DNA from: Apostichopus japonicus
Lineage: Eukaryota; Echinodermata; Holothuroidea; Aspidochirotida; Stichopodidae
Assembly: GCF_037975245.1 (NCBI RefSeq)
Contig: NC_092577.1
Coordinates: 7,967,001-8,031,000, forward strand
Length of the DNA stretch: 64,000 bases
Direction: 5' to 3'
The number at the start of each line of letters is the position of its first letter. The first letter of the stretch is position 1. A program made the translations under genes and the position numbers. A model generated the notes under the pieces. The model saw only the letters and a list, made by a program, of their open reading frames with translations. It made no database searches and was not told the DNA's origin. This document shows positions 1-13,402 of this stretch, in pieces.

Positions 1-445
1 ATTTCAAAGTTTTTAGAAATGATAAAATATTGACTTTTTTCTTAGCTTGTAGGAAAACAATAATCTGAAAAAATGCTTAAGATGTCTAGTTATCTTGCTG
101 TCTTGATGACACTTGTAGTGAGGCAATACTATCACGATAGCTTTCGCTAGTCGATATAGTGCGCGTTTTTCCTTGGAACTTACACTCGCCTCGTATCTTG
201 TTTTTACTGGAAAGTCACGACCATGCATCATATTTGTTTTCATTATTTTCATATTACGTTTTCATTATATATATATTGTGTTGGACCCCTTTTTATATAT
301 AAAATATCATTATTATATAATAAAAATATGTTGTGAATAGTCAAGAGGCCGTCTTAATTGTAATTTGGTGAGTTTCAGTGTAATAACTTATACGTATTTT
401 TTATCTTTTCCATAAAACCTATACGACCATAACACCGAAACACGT

Positions 446-682
446 TCAAGCTGCTGTACATGATTCTATGAACGCATCATTACCAGAGTATTGTCGAGGT
501 GCAAATGATGAATTTACGTTTTGCAGCATATCGTTGAAGTCCTCATTTTTCGATCTAACGAATTTGCCATTCTGTTGTAAATTGCTATTATTTGAATAGG
601 AAGATTGATCATTTAGCTCAAAAAGAGGGGAAATTCTCTCGTGACCAATGGAAACGACTTGAACAAGTCTCATTTTCCACAT
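446..682 (-). CDS. Possible terminal coding exon, unknown protein
   Basis: On the minus strand a 78-codon frame begins exactly after a splice-acceptor-like stretch (GTTGTTTAG just upstream of position 682) and ends at a TGA near 446. The peptide is polar and rich in Asn, Ser and Gln, ending in GNDAFIESCTAA, and could be the cytoplasmic tail of a larger protein. No domain is recognised. A partly overlapping plus-strand frame (641-1072) is less protein-like. The frame could equally be chance; a transcript or a conserved homologue would decide. Confidence 0.22.
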   Translation of the reverse strand: MWKMRLVQVVSIGHERISPLFELNDQSSYSNNSNLQQNGKFVRSKNEDFNDMLQNVNSSFAPRQYSGNDAFIESCTAA

Positions 683-1079
683 CTAAACAACCAACGACAC
701 AGTCACACTGTTCACACAGTGTGTAAAGCAGCGTTTCAAGAACGGTTGTTACTGTATGGTTGTACTTCCCTGTTTGTTTGGTGTGATTCCCCGAAGCAAC
801 AGTACTGGCTTACTAAATGTGAAGATATTGCAATATATATTCTAGATGGTGAACATACTGAAAGAAACATACCTAGTATGTTGCAATTGTCCAAGAAGAA
901 ATCCCACGTATGTCTTGTGTTCCTTTCAAGTTTCATATTGTTAGGCTATGTACTGTACCTACAACGTTTGTACAAGGACAGGGACATCATAACGTTGAAG
1001 TTATGGCTTAGGTCTTCTCTAGTCATTAAAAAAGTGCAGCCTAACTTATGCCTAGTAGTCCAATGGTTTTAGTTACAAT

Positions 1080-4000
1080 ATTCAATACTAGCGCAATGCC
1101 AGCATAAAGCGTGACCTAGGCTCAGCACAATGTAGGAATAGCTGAAATATGGTGATGCTAGCCTGTTACAGTGTTAGTTGCTTACAAGTTGAAGCCTGAT
1201 CCAACTGTCCAAAAGGTTTTAGTCAAATTTAGTCATAAAACCTACCCTTCATTAGTCATAAAACCTACCCTTTCAAGTACTCTGGAGTTGTTTCCTCTCC
1301 GGGATATTGTGGATTTAAGCGTTAACTTGCCAGTGAGTAACGGTCAAATGAAATGCAAGGTTTTCCAGAGGTTTAAAATTCAATATTACATATATATAAG
1401 CATTATTGTAGTTTGTGTCACCCAAAATACTCAGTAGGGGCTATAGCGCCCCTCTCAAAATACTGCAGTGCTGTACACCACCCTTACTGGTCCAAGACAG
1501 CCCATTATTGGAACATATCCATAATTTCCAGGGTTTTTGCTGATAATGCTCATTTCCTATTGATGTATCTTCAGCTTCAATATCACTTTTACATACTTTT
1601 ACATAATTTACAGTACTTACTAAAAGTGTAGGAGTCTTTTACAGCTAACATGTGAAGTTGATTGCCTAGAGACTGCTGTAGTGTCACGTTGCTATCTGAA
1701 TGCAAAAGTTCCTAAGGACTTTCATAATAGCTTCAGAAACCAAACACTGTAATACTGTATAATCACTAAATTAAAAAGATCAAAGATTGGATGAAAGTGG
1801 AACTGCTACCATTGGTTTTTCTTTGTTGTGAGTATCCTTTTGTTTCTGAAGTTGTCTGAAATTTCTGAACAACTAATTTGATTTCATGTTAGTGTTTCAC
1901 TTTTGATTTAGAAGTCACTGAGGCTCGAACGGCTCCATGATGTAATAATTCTACCGTAGGAAGAAACCCTCTAGTGAATATGAAGATGCAGACCGTACTG
2001 GATAGAGGAGAGCAGGACCTACTGTATGAACCTATCAAGGTTTTTTGGTATCCTACACTTCTTGATGCAAAGAGGTACAGTACATAGGAATGGTAAGAAT
2101 GAAGTAAATCTGGTTTGTTGTGACTTGATTCACCAAACTGCTGGCTAGCAAGCATGGTTAAGGAAGTTAAATTCCCCTGCCACTCTTTATCAATATCATG
2201 TCATGATAACATTTCTTCCTTGCATATTTGAGAGCTAAATACTGTTTAAAGTAAACACATTTAGAGGGCATTCAAAGATATACAAGCACTGGCATCCATT
2301 AGGGTGGTGAGCACTTGGCAACCCCCCCCCCTCAATTGGCTAGACTAGGGCTTCAAAATCAGAGAACATTAAATATCAGAAAAGTGAAAATGCCTCAGCT
2401 GAAGTCCCCAGGGACTTATACTTTATAGAATTATATTTTTCTGTCTAACATGCATTTAAACTTAGTAGAAGAGGACAAGAAGTCTCAGAGTTGTTACAGG
2501 GCTCTTCTGAAGCACCTGGCTAGGGCTCAGATATATTCCACAGAGTAAAATCAGATTAAGTATTTCTATTCCTGACATGTCCTCATGTGCTTTAAGTTTC
2601 TAGCAGTTTCCAAAAACTATGTGAAAATACTGAAGATTTGGAGAGCTTTGCAGTACCCTTTTAAGTCCAGCCACTATAAACAGAGAACACAATTGGAAAT
2701 ACTTCCTACTAATCTGAGTATATACAGCTTCCAATACAGAATTGTCACTTGCTGAGCCAGTCACTGCAGTTGGTTTTAATAAAATCTTATTGGTCTCAAA
2801 ATTGATCTAACTTTACCGACTTGAGTACGGTGGCTTAATAGGGACATAGGGGAAAACTAAGTGTCCCCAAATTTTACAATTTTGACTTTTTTTTATCTCA
2901 TTTAACTATTTCAACTCAAAATTTTGAGGTTGCAAGTGTCTTCATCTGCCAAATTTGTGGAAAGAACTGACCATATTGGATAGCTATTGATCAGCTGAAC
3001 AGGGTAAGTCTCTATAAACCTTGATCTAAAATCTAGAAAAAGACCCCCGGAGAGTGGTGTAATTAGGTAAATGTACAGTAGACAATGCAGGGGCCTGGTG
3101 CCATTAAATGAAGAAAAATGATGTAAAAAAACCCATCCACCGAAGCTGACACACTAAATTAGATACAATTATCTCCTGATGAGTGGAAATTCAAAAGATA
3201 TTCTGTCCTCAATAGGAAAAAAGGTCAATATATCCTATCATTAGGACTTACTATTCATTCACATCATTTTCTTTTCTCTCCATTAGGTTAACTTGAGTTA
3301 TCCTGTAGCGAGCTATTAGGGGATCATCTATTCCATCTCTAGTTACCAAATTTTTATTGGAAGCTTTCACATTGTGCTGACAAGGACAATGAATGGTTCA
3401 TCATCTGATATTTCCTCCATGTGATGGTAATCATATTAATGGTTAGTGCAGAACAGTGATAGTAATGTTTTAACAACCTCTGGTAGATTTTATGGATAGC
3501 ATAGCAGATCAGTACTCTTGTTTCTCCATTCACTCTCACTAAAAGAATTTTATATAAAGTTTTAACTCATCCATTCAAAATACAACTGACAGAAATTATT
3601 CCCTAGTCAGGACATTAAAATGATCGGATTCTTGCTGGATTAATGCAGTACTTGGTATGTTTGTAATGAGCTTGCCATGACACAATAGCTGCCTAAACAC
3701 AGGCTGGTACATTTTACCATTTGAAAAACTGAAATAAAAATTGCCTCCTGAGACTCAAATGAATAAAGTCTTCTAAGAACTCCTGACACTCCCAGAATGG
3801 TCAGACTGGAAGATAACTTGTTGGTTTCTATGAAAGTAGTTTGGGTTACCTACAAATATGTCTTCTGTTAAGTTATTTATTTCAGATTAAAACCAAAAAC
3901 TTGAAATACCATTTTAGATATTCTATAATGATGTAGAAACATTAAAGGAGTCAACTCAGTCTGTATTGCTGAGCTATGTGTTAGAGGTATTCGTAATGAA

Positions 4001-4810
4001 CACTCCATCAAACAAACAACAAAACCTTGATTACTTTAGGTATGTCATACATAGGTCACGCAACTATGGATATAATCTGAACTTTAATGTACTTTGTTTG
4101 TTATGATGTTTATTAACTGTAGTACGGTTGAGTTGACTGTTTTAAGCATTTGCTTAAATGTTAGAAAAATATGATTCAAAACGTAATTGGACAGTATAAT
4201 GCAAATCACCTCCACCTTTGATATTCATCTCAAAGATGTCTATCATATATCAGCTGAAGATGATGGCTGGGTTTGCTTCTCCCTTAATTCTTTGATATTT
4301 TTCTCCAAACTCCTGATAAACTGTCGCACACCAGTTCTAAGATCCACAATCACATCCTGTGAGGCTAAAGAAGCATTATTCAAGTAAGGTGTACACAAAA
4401 CCAGTGACATTGAGAGCCAGCCACAGTTCCATGAAAAATGTTCTTACCAGATCCACTTTGTTTAAGTCATTGTTTATCCAAAGTTAAAGTGTATCATTCT
4501 TTTTCACTTGGCACTTGTAGCCACTTGTGACAACTGTAGCCACCACCCAACCCCCACCCTCTCACACCAGGACTGCACAGAACAAAATGTTATGAAATAA
4601 CAGTATATATCAAATTGCAGATAGAAAATTATGTACTTTTACTCAATCAATTATAGTACAATGTCATCAATTCAGAAATCCTACAAATTTATCAACCTAT
4701 AGACAGTATAATGAGCCATTGGTTCCTAAATTATGTGACCAGAATCCTTCATCATGTTTTTTTCAGGCTCCATTTTTGGTTCCTTGCTTTAGCAAAAGGA
4801 ACCTATGTAG
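1080..4810. other. Non-coding stretch, no recognised gene
   Basis: I see no convincing exon, RNA gene or complete mobile element here. There is a short poly-C tract near 2322-2332. An acceptor-like CTCTCCATTAG sits near 3275-3286, followed by GTTAACTTGAGTTATCC, which loosely resembles the exon-like modules at 7488 and 8819 but hits a stop after ten codons. Confidence 0.5.
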
Positions 4811-4814
4811 TCAG

Positions 4815-4850
4815 GTTTGTGTGTGTGTGTGTGTGTGTCTGTGTGTGCAT
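4815..4850. repeat. (GT)n microsatellite
   Basis: A run of GT dinucleotides with one CT interruption. It lies just upstream of the AGGTCA-rich repeat block. Confidence 0.9.
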
Positions 4851-4899
4851 CTGTGACACTTTCTTGGGTACGCTCTATCTCAATAAGGGAAAGTTGGAT

Positions 4900-6770
4900 T
4901 GAGGCCAAACTTGGACTATAGATCCGCCATATGGAGAAGGTGTGCCCTATTGTTTTTAGTGCCCACAAAGGTCAGTTATGGTCCAAAAACCGAACATATT
5001 AAAACTGCAATAACTCCCAGTGCCAATGTGCGACAAGGTTGATATTTTGGGAAAAGTTGTGAACTGGTTAGGGGAACATTTTCAAACTTAACGGTCATGT
5101 GATCCGAGGTCACCAAAGGTCAATTAATGATAAAAAACTAGTATTTTTGCGATAACTTGAGAACGAAATGTCCGTTAGGGTTGGGAGTTGCTTCAATGTT
5201 ATCCAATTGTCGACCCGCATCTGGGTGACCCTTGACCTCAATTTGACCTCTGGTGACCTTTACGTGGTTTGGGGGATTTTTACAGTTTTGATGCTATTTT
5301 CAGATGTCAATGGTACCTTCTGATCATAAATGTCAATGGGTTGACCCCGTGTGACCTTTATGTGTGAAGTTATATGGGGTCAAAGTTTTTCGGTCGGAGT
5401 TAGAATGGTTGTACAGACTTGTCGTTTTGTTTTTTGGAATCAGGAGATTAAACTGCATCAGAAACCAAGGTCAAAAGGTCAAAGGTCACATTAGAAAAAA
5501 TGTGCTTATTTTGGGAGGAAACAAGCAAAAAAGGAAATGTTTGGTTTTGATGCTAGATTTGGATATCAAAGGTACCTTCCGATCAAAAATGTCAATTGGT
5601 TGACACCCGTGTGACCTTCGTGTGCGAAGTTATACGAGGTCAAAGTTAATTTTCAGACATTTAATGCAACAACTCCCAGTTCCAAGGTGTGACATGGTTG
5701 ATATTTTTGGACAAGTTGCAAATGGTATAGGTAAATATTTTCAAACTTAACGGTCATGTGATCCGAGGTCACCAAAGGTCAATTAATGTTAAAAAACTAG
5801 TATTTTGGGGGCAGAAAATGGGCAAAGAAAAAATGTTTGAATTTGTATAGTTTGATGCTCTAACTTAGGTCTCATCAATCAAAAATGTCAATAAGTTGAC
5901 CCAAGGTGACCTTTGTATGTTAAGTTATATGAGGTCAAAGTTAATTTTCAGACATTTAATGCAATAACTCCCAGTTCCAAGTTGTGACAAGGTTGATATT
6001 TTTGGAGTAGTTGCAAATGGTATAGGGGAATATTTTCAAACTTAACGGTCATGTGATACAAGGTCACCAAAGGTCAATTAATGATAAAAAACTAGTATTT
6101 TTGCGATAACTTGAGAACAAATTGTCTGTTAGGGTTGGGAGTTGCTTCAATGTAATCCAATTGTCGACCCGCATCTGGGTGACCCTTGACCTCAATTTGA
6201 CCTCTGGTGACCTTTTCGTGTTTTGTGGAATTTTACAGTTTCGATGCTATTTTCAGATGTTAAAGGTACCTTTTGATCATAAATGTCAATCGGTTGACCC
6301 CCATGTGACATTCGTGTGCGAAGTTATAATAGGTCAAAGTTAATTTTCAGACATTTAATGCAATAACTCCCAGTTCCAAGGTGTGACAAGGTTAATTTTT
6401 TTGGACAAGTTGCAAATGGTATAGGGGAATATTTTCAAACTTAACGGTCATGTTGTCCAACGTCACCAAAGGTCAGCTAATGTTAAAAAAGTAGTATTTT
6501 GGGGGGAGAAAATGGGCAAAGAAAATATGTTTGAATTTTTACAGTCATGCTCTATTTAGGTCTCACCGATCAAAAATGTCAATTGGTTGACCTCCGATTG
6601 ACCTTTGTGTGTGAAGTTATGTATACAAGTTCAAAGTTAATTTTTTGAAATTTAATGCAATTAAATCTTAATGCCAAGGTGTGACATGGTTGATATTTTG
6701 GGGCAAGTTGTGAACGAAGTGGTGGAAAATTTTAAAACTTAAAGGTCATGTCATCTGAGGTCACCAATGT
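4900..6770. repeat. Interspersed module repeat rich in AGGTCA half-sites
   Basis: A module of about 110 bp, beginning AACTCCCAGTTCCAAGGTGT or similar and ending GGTCACCAAAGGTCAATTAATG or similar, recurs at about 5009, 5667, 5964, 6364 and 6660. Spacers of two alternating kinds separate the modules: one begins with ACTAGTATTTTTGCGATAAC (about 5135 and 6090), the other with ACTAGTATTTTGGGG (about 5797 and 6492). The block is therefore a degenerate higher-order tandem repeat. Short ORFs across it are not conserved between copies, so I do not call it coding. Confidence 0.8.
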
Positions 6771-7309
6771 TATCATATCTGTTCACACGCTTGTAGGTCT
6801 CTTATATTTCTTACATTTTGGACGCCATATTTAGATCTCAAAAGTGCCTTTTGATCCAAAATCCGATCACATTTTGTGATCACAAAAGTGTTGGCTATAG
6901 TGTTGGTTACTTTATGGGAACATGTAGGACCACAATTACTTGGACTATTTGAGCCCAATCTTGCTTGATAATATTATGTGTATTGTCATATACCCCAAGC
7001 AAGGAACCACAGTGCCCTTGGGCTCTTGTTTCAGGTTGTCTTTGTTTTAGCTCTTGTTTCTCAATTGAATATAAACCAGACTGGATTGCTAGTGGTATTT
7101 TGCCTAAAGTTTTTATTGAATATTCAATGCTTGTCTCAATTTCAAATTATGTTTCTTTGTATTTCAATTAGTTTGGTATTAGGTGAGCTGTATATACACT
7201 GTGGGAAGCATTATAAGACCTTGAACTCATCTTGTACAGTCTATAGATTTGTATTCTAGTTTCTCCTAGTTGTATCAGTTTATTTACATTGTTATTATAA
7301 TTATAACTG

Positions 7310-9951
7310 AGTATTTTTTTTTTGAAACTACAGTAGCATACCATATGTTTATAATAGCTGTGCTCTGTGTTTGACAATGTTACATGGTAGAATGCTTCTA
7401 CTTGCAGACCGGGTGATTATAATTTACATTAATAATAACTTTATAACTGATGGCCAAATGCATTTTGTTTTTTTTTCTCATCATCAGGTAAACTGGAATT
7501 ATTCAGTCCTGAGATCAGCCTTCTTAGGGATTTACCATATCCGGATTACAGCTTTTGGAAGAAATGTGTACAGTTTACATCAGCAGGGTAATGACTGTAT
7601 GGTCCACCACCTGATTCTTAACCACACCCACCCATCCCCCTCTTTAATGAGAATACAAGTGTTTAATTGGATATTTTTACTCCATGATGTATCAGATGAT
7701 CCCTTAAGGGAAATTTCCCCAACGGAAAGTCTATCATCCAGCACCCTCTCCCCCCCCCCCCCCCCACAACCCCCATCAATTCCAATCATTGCAAAACAAG
7801 ACATAACATGTGAACAATCTAGTTAGAATACTGCTGAAGATTGTGTCTTAAACTCAGGGATTACATCTCTAATCTTTAAAATCTGAACAATTTTAATGGT
7901 CATTAGACATCCATTGTTTCATTATGAAACAGTTCATTCCCATTTGAGCATCTAATGCTAATGAAGGCTTTCTGTTGTCACGGCCTCCAGGTTGAGTGGA
8001 TATTATGTAATTTATGACAAGGTCCACCCATGCCATCACATGAAATATTTGTCATGAATAATGCTAGGTATTGAGTATTGCACTATGACAAGCAACAGTT
8101 TATGATTCTATCACAAAAGATCGTACAACACAATATGAAAAGTTCTTGTAGGATTCAGCATGTTATGTCATTTGAAATCCGTAGTGCATTTGTATTCTTT
8201 TTATGTTCTTAAAGTTATCGTGTAATGTAGTAATTCTGTTAAAAGGGGGGGGGGGGGGGAGGTGGCATCAGGTTGCTCTCTATTGGCAAAGTTGGAAATG
8301 AAGTTACTGGGAGAGTTGTGAAAGCAAAAATAACAACATTTATATAATAGAGCAGCCTCTGCTTCACACTGGTATACCCAATATTTGACAAAAGCAATCC
8401 AGACCAGTAACTATGCCTAACTTGGCTATTTGGTGTTCATAGAAAGATGAACAACTTCATTGGCCTGCTGCACCAAATAACGCTAAAAGTACCAAATTAG
8501 AAAGTGTGCTGATCAATTTTGTCTAATCCAAAGGATTGCAAACATGTTACCAATGTTAGCCTATTATTTTGTTTTGGATAAATTTTCAATAAAATGACTG
8601 AACTTGCAATTATAGAGTTGTTTCAGGGACACAGAATCATCATAGCATTAGCTTGTGTGTCTCTGAGCAATGGAATAACTGTTGAGTAAATATTAAAAAG
8701 ACACACTCAATAACAAAGGTTTTATTGTTTGCATTAAAGCATATCTAGTTCTGATATTCTAAATATACAATAAGTGACAACTGATTCTTATTGTCTTTGT
8801 CTTTATCTCCTTGTTAGGTAAATGTGGATTAATCAGTCTTGAGATGATCTTTGGGGGTCACCTAATGCGGATCTTGCACAGAATGGTTTACAATATATAG
8901 CTGATGGTAATGGTAAGTGTATAATTATTGTATAGCAAGACTGGTAACTAGCTGGGCTGTAGTTATAATTAGATTTGAGTCTGGGTAGAAAGTGACTTTG
9001 TTACTGCCTAATCCTGGAGGAACAGTAATTGTTTTGAAACTTGCTTGATCAACAAACTCCCTAAGGGCCTAAGGGAAGATAAGGTAGTACTCAGTCTTTA
9101 CAATGTTGCCACACTCCTCTGTATTACCAGCCTTACTTCCACAAAAATGTAGTAATGTACCTACTTGACATTATATCCTTTTGATATAAACACAAGATTT
9201 GCTGAGGCTAAGAAATATATAAATAATTAAATATTAACCATGTATACTGCATCAGGAAGTGAGTCAGTGTTATTTTCTATGAAGCCTACAGTATGTGCTT
9301 CCACTTGCTTAATGTGACATATGTAACAATTAAGTCTTTGTTAATAAAATGTAGAAAAAATCACTAACTGGAACCATATCTCTCTTTCCATTCTAACATT
9401 TCCTACCTACCCCTCTCAGTGCATCTAAAACTCAAGAAAATTGATATCAAATTTAAATCTGGAGATAATCTAGTCTTTATGCCATTTTCCAATGAGGTAT
9501 ATAATTTCCATTATTACCCATTGTTTAATAGTGTTGACAGATTCTCTTAATGTGTTTTGTCTAAAGATGTACATTATTTGCACTTCAGCTATAGTACTGG
9601 CCATTCAAGAGATATTTCCATCAAACTCAAGCACATTTGCTTTCTACATCTATTTTCTGTTGCAGATAGCTCAAAAATTTGGTAGAAAACTTCCAGCAAT
9701 TGTTAAAAGTTGTTTTATTGGTAAGGGGAAGGGGGAAGGGGGGCTTCAAACTCTTCGGATGTAACATCAGTTACCACTACAACTGTTGTAAATAACTAAT
9801 TTTATTGATTAGCTCAGATGCTAAACATATTCTTAAAAAAGCAGCTAAGGTGCTTTGAATAATGATATTAGTCCTGTGCTGTTAGCTCTGTCAGTCCAAT
9901 AAACCCCAAAATAGAAACAGAAATAGAACAATATATATACTGTATGCTGCC
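7310..9951 (+). repeat. Segmental duplication, copy 1
   Basis: Extended similarity to 14620-17830 runs in the same order and orientation. Examples are GAAACTACAGTAGCATACC against GAAACTACATGAGCATACTG, TTCAGTCCTGAGATCAGCCT in both, the TTGTAGGATTCAGCATGTTA segment, and ATGCCATTTTCCAATGAGGT against ATGCCATTTGCCAATGAGCT. The copies start about 7.3 kb apart and differ by many substitutions and indels, so the event is old. Poly-C and poly-G tracts (7750-7766, 8246-8259) vary in length between copies. No solid gene is visible apart from the exon-like modules listed separately. Confidence 0.8.
7488..7587 (+). CDS. Exon-like module in duplication copy 1 (uncertain)
   Basis: The segment is bounded by TCATCATCAG on the left and by GTAATG on the right, which fit acceptor and donor sites. 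Taking one base from a previous exon, the frame is open and reads GKLELFSPEISLLRDLPYPD and onwards to CVQFTSAG, which looks more protein-like than the other frames. A related segment at 8819-8911 also has flanking splice-like signals (TTGTTAG before, GTAAGTG after) but is interrupted by stops. No domain is recognised. This may be a decayed gene, a non-coding exon or chance. Confidence 0.2.
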
Positions 9952-12545
9952 GGGCCATTCCACACCAAGTGGTCCCAACATGGAAAAATTAGAAAGGGTT
10001 ATAAGTTGTCTCTCTTTGTGTTTAATGTAAAGTAAGTAGGTTAGATTTTCATACTGTAAACGGTTAAAGTTTTCTTCTTCTGATTTCTCAATCTTGGATT
10101 ATAGCAATGAGTATCGATCTCAAACTAAAGGCACATTCACAGTGAATTATCAAACAATAAATGAAAGTAGAAGAAATCCTTAAATGAAAGGAAAGTCCAA
10201 GCTTTCTTTTAATGTGGCAGTTAAATGCAGTCTGCTTATTAATCTAATAACACAATTTAACAAATTTCCTTTATTACTGGTAACACAGATTATGTTAAAA
10301 ATGCCACACTCTGGCTGTGACTTACGTGACAAAAATAGAAGGGAATGTTTTCCTCCAATAATATATAGTGTGTGAGAGCAAAGTGAGCTACAATTGTAAA
10401 GGTAGCTATAAAGGTTGATCTGTAAAACCACCACTTTTGATCAATGTAACAAGCTTTAACAAATTTAGGGACTCCGGAAGTGTGTGACTTACGTGACGTC
10501 ACGTAAGTCAAAAAGGGAAGTGTAACTTATGTGACAAGTTTATTCTCAACACTTTCACACAGTTTTGATGTCTTCTATACTATAACAGGTTTATCATAAC
10601 ACCTTCCTATTTATCAAAGATACCTACTCAGTTCTAAAATGCAGGAACAACATTTATAATGTGAAGTAAAATTGAAAGGTTACATAAGTGAATTGCAAAA
10701 AATGGCTCAAACAGCTCAATCTTAGAACAATATTACTTGTTACCTTAGTTTTAGTCTCATGACGTGTTTGCCAAATTTAATCTTCAACTTTTCCAGCTAA
10801 CTGCACTGAAAGCTCAGTGAAAATGTTACCCTTCTATGCTGTTTCCATATCAATATTCATTATTTTTATTTGTTTATATGTCGATAAACAACAGATTTCT
10901 TAACAAGTCCATAGATTCTACAAAATTCAGTCAAAATGTGCAAACCCGGCCGACAGATCATGCGCCAATCAAATCTCTCTGTTTTGTTAACAACAGTTAT
11001 GCCTAGGTCTACTTTCACTTTCGTGGCTCTCCTGTGGTAGATTCGTTCTTTTGAATAGTATCATTCTGTCGGTCTTACTGATGTAGCTTGCAAAATTGTA
11101 TCATTTCATTCCATTGCAATGAATAAACAGGTATTTTCAAGAATTTCCTCCGTTAATTGGGTAAAAATAGTGGACGATAAGAGTATAAGTAAAGTAGGTT
11201 ACATTTGTGTAATGAACGTGCTGATATGGGCCGTTGCAGTGATTTTACAGTAAATCGTTTGCGCCATACGGGCAACAGAAAATAAATTTCTTTTGTTTGA
11301 TTGCGAAAGTTTTTCTCCATTAAACCCCCCTGGTCAGAGTGCATTTAGAAGTTAAGAAACATTGAATCTGCTTCGGAACTTTGTTTTATGAATTTCATCA
11401 GCAAACACATATTGAGACTTTAAGTTCTTTAAATGTGAATTGCAGTCTACCCCTGAACTACACAAGGTGCTTCAGGGGGTGAAATTTGTTTTAATAATGT
11501 TTTCGGGCTAGTTGGAGATTTTATCTACCTAAAGAGGACATTTCCGTGTTGTGGTGGTCGCAGGCACCATATTTGTAACCTTTCCTGGGTACAGTACATC
11601 ATCTTATTTTACAACAACCCAGTCTTCTACCTTAATATGAGAGGTCAGAGCTGGACAACAACATAAGTAACTGACATTAGTGGATCTCCTTCAGTATTTA
11701 TGTGGTTTTCCACACACACATCTTGCCACCTTCTGCCTTTACCACATGGATTTATATCCATGGATTAATTTTTTTAATCCAAATTCCCAAAAGTGACTAA
11801 AATTTTACCAAAAAGCTTAAAATTATAACCAAAAATGTAGAAATGAAAATACATTAGAAGTGTTCTGTATTAACTAGTCTAGAGAAACTTGTTTACTCCT
11901 AATTAAGAAACTATTTAGCTACTGTAGCACTTAAACTGAGATATTTTGCAAAACTAGTCTGTAGGACTTTTTATGTACAAGTGAACACTTAGATTCTATT
12001 TTTATGTGGAATAGACCCCTCCCCTACCCCCAATCTCAATATAATGAACTTGTAAAGATATCCTTAGCCTGTGTTACTTTGTATCTTTGGAAAATGTGAG
12101 AGGAAACTGAGCAGTTTCACACGTGTGACTTACGTGACAATTTTTTGTGACTTATGTGACGTCGCTAATTTGCATACAAATACCGGTATTAAACGAATAT
12201 CAATTAAATTTTACCTTGAAGTTATTCCTCAATGTGTCTTTTTCAGATGTAATAGGCAACTTAAGAGATTTTTCTCAATACTTCACAGGATTTATTGATT
12301 TCTTTCAAAAAGTTGAAATTCTTCATTTCTCTCAGTGACTTAAGTGACACAAGTTGAGGGCGCTATAATTCGCAATGGGAAAGCATTAACGTTTTGCAGT
12401 GGTGACAGAATTTATTGTAGGTATTCAAAGTTCAGGAATGATAGGCATATGACTTTACTCTAGACTTGCACTGAACTGGAGATTGAAAACAAGTGTACAG
12501 TAAAATGTCTCTCTGATTTGTGACTTACGTGACGTGGAATGGCCC
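9952..12545. mobile_element. Putative non-autonomous DNA element with 12-bp inverted ends
   Basis: The left end GGGCCATTCCAC (9952-9963) is matched exactly as reverse complement by GTGGAATGGCCC (12534-12545). The left end abuts the point where copy 1 of the segmental duplication stops. Inside are repeated GTGACTTACGTGAC-type motifs at 10317, 10484, 10522 (variant), 12125, 12147, 12335 and 12520; the last directly adjoins the right inverted repeat. No transposase frame is visible. I could not define a target site duplication, so class and exact boundaries are uncertain. Confidence 0.5.
10485..10510. repeat. Perfect 26-bp palindrome centred on a CRE-type TGACGTCA
   Basis: Each 13-nt half reads TGACTTACGTGAC followed by its exact reverse complement. 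The centre is TGACGTCA, the consensus CREB/ATF site. It is two abutting inverted copies of the motif that recurs singly through the surrounding element. Confidence 0.9.
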
Positions 12546-12554
12546 TGTACAGTA

Positions 12555-12955
12555 TACACACTGTACACGTATGTACTGGTTAAACATTCCTTTTAAATAA
12601 TTAAAAGTCTTTGAATTTAGTGAATTAGCAATTAAAGCATACACTACATTGCAAATATTTAAAAAGACATTGAAATATGCACTATGCAGTGTGCACTATA
12701 TATGTGTGTACATGTTCAGTACAATGTTATTTTACACCAACCACCATTAAATACACCAAAATCATGTACAGTAAACACTGTACATGTATGTACTGGTTAA
12801 ACAGTCCTTTTAAATTATTGACAGTCTTTTAATGTATTGAATTAGCAAAAGCATTCACTACATAGCAAATATTTAAAATGACATTGAAATATGCACAGTA
12901 TTGAATGGAATGACCAGTACATATACATGTACAGTGTGTACTGTACATGATTGTG
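12555..12955. repeat. Two tandem copies of a 218-bp unit
   Basis: TGTATGTACTGGTTAAACA-type sequence near 12570 recurs near 12788, and similarity continues through TGAATTAGCAA and ACATTGAAATATGCAC. A short inverted repeat (about 12709-12739 against about 12979-13007, sharing GTTCAGTACA and TTATTTTACACCAA) overlaps it and could form a hairpin. Confidence 0.8.
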
Positions 12956-13402
12956 GACAGTGTGTATTTATTTAGTGCTTGGTGTAAAATAACACTGTAC
13001 TGAACATATACAGAAACATGCTTGCGAGGGCAAACAGTGGTAACATTGTATCTTTATTCAAGGAGGCCATGTTAAACAACATTAGAAACTATTGAAATGT
13101 TATTAATTAAAGGTGTTCTGTCTAAAACTCTGACTCCCTCCAACCCCCCCCCCCAACACCCTCCCCATAGTGCACTATGCAGATTTGTATACAGTATGTG
13201 ACTTACTTTTACTGCATAGAGACTGCATAAACATGCATTCAAGGTATACTTAATTATTTGGTATGGTTATCTTCTGCTTCAAATTGTCTGTATGCATGTA
13301 ACCCACCCACTTCCACGGGTCCACATCCTCTACCCAACATATCAGAATATAAAATGAATGTGAACCAGTGCGTACAGTGTGCACTATATATGTATATATA
13401 TA

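Noticed and set aside
641-1072. 143-codon plus-strand ORF
   Set aside because: No recognisable domain and no splice or polyadenylation context. Its start overlaps the antisense exon candidate at 446-682, and composition is typical of chance frames.
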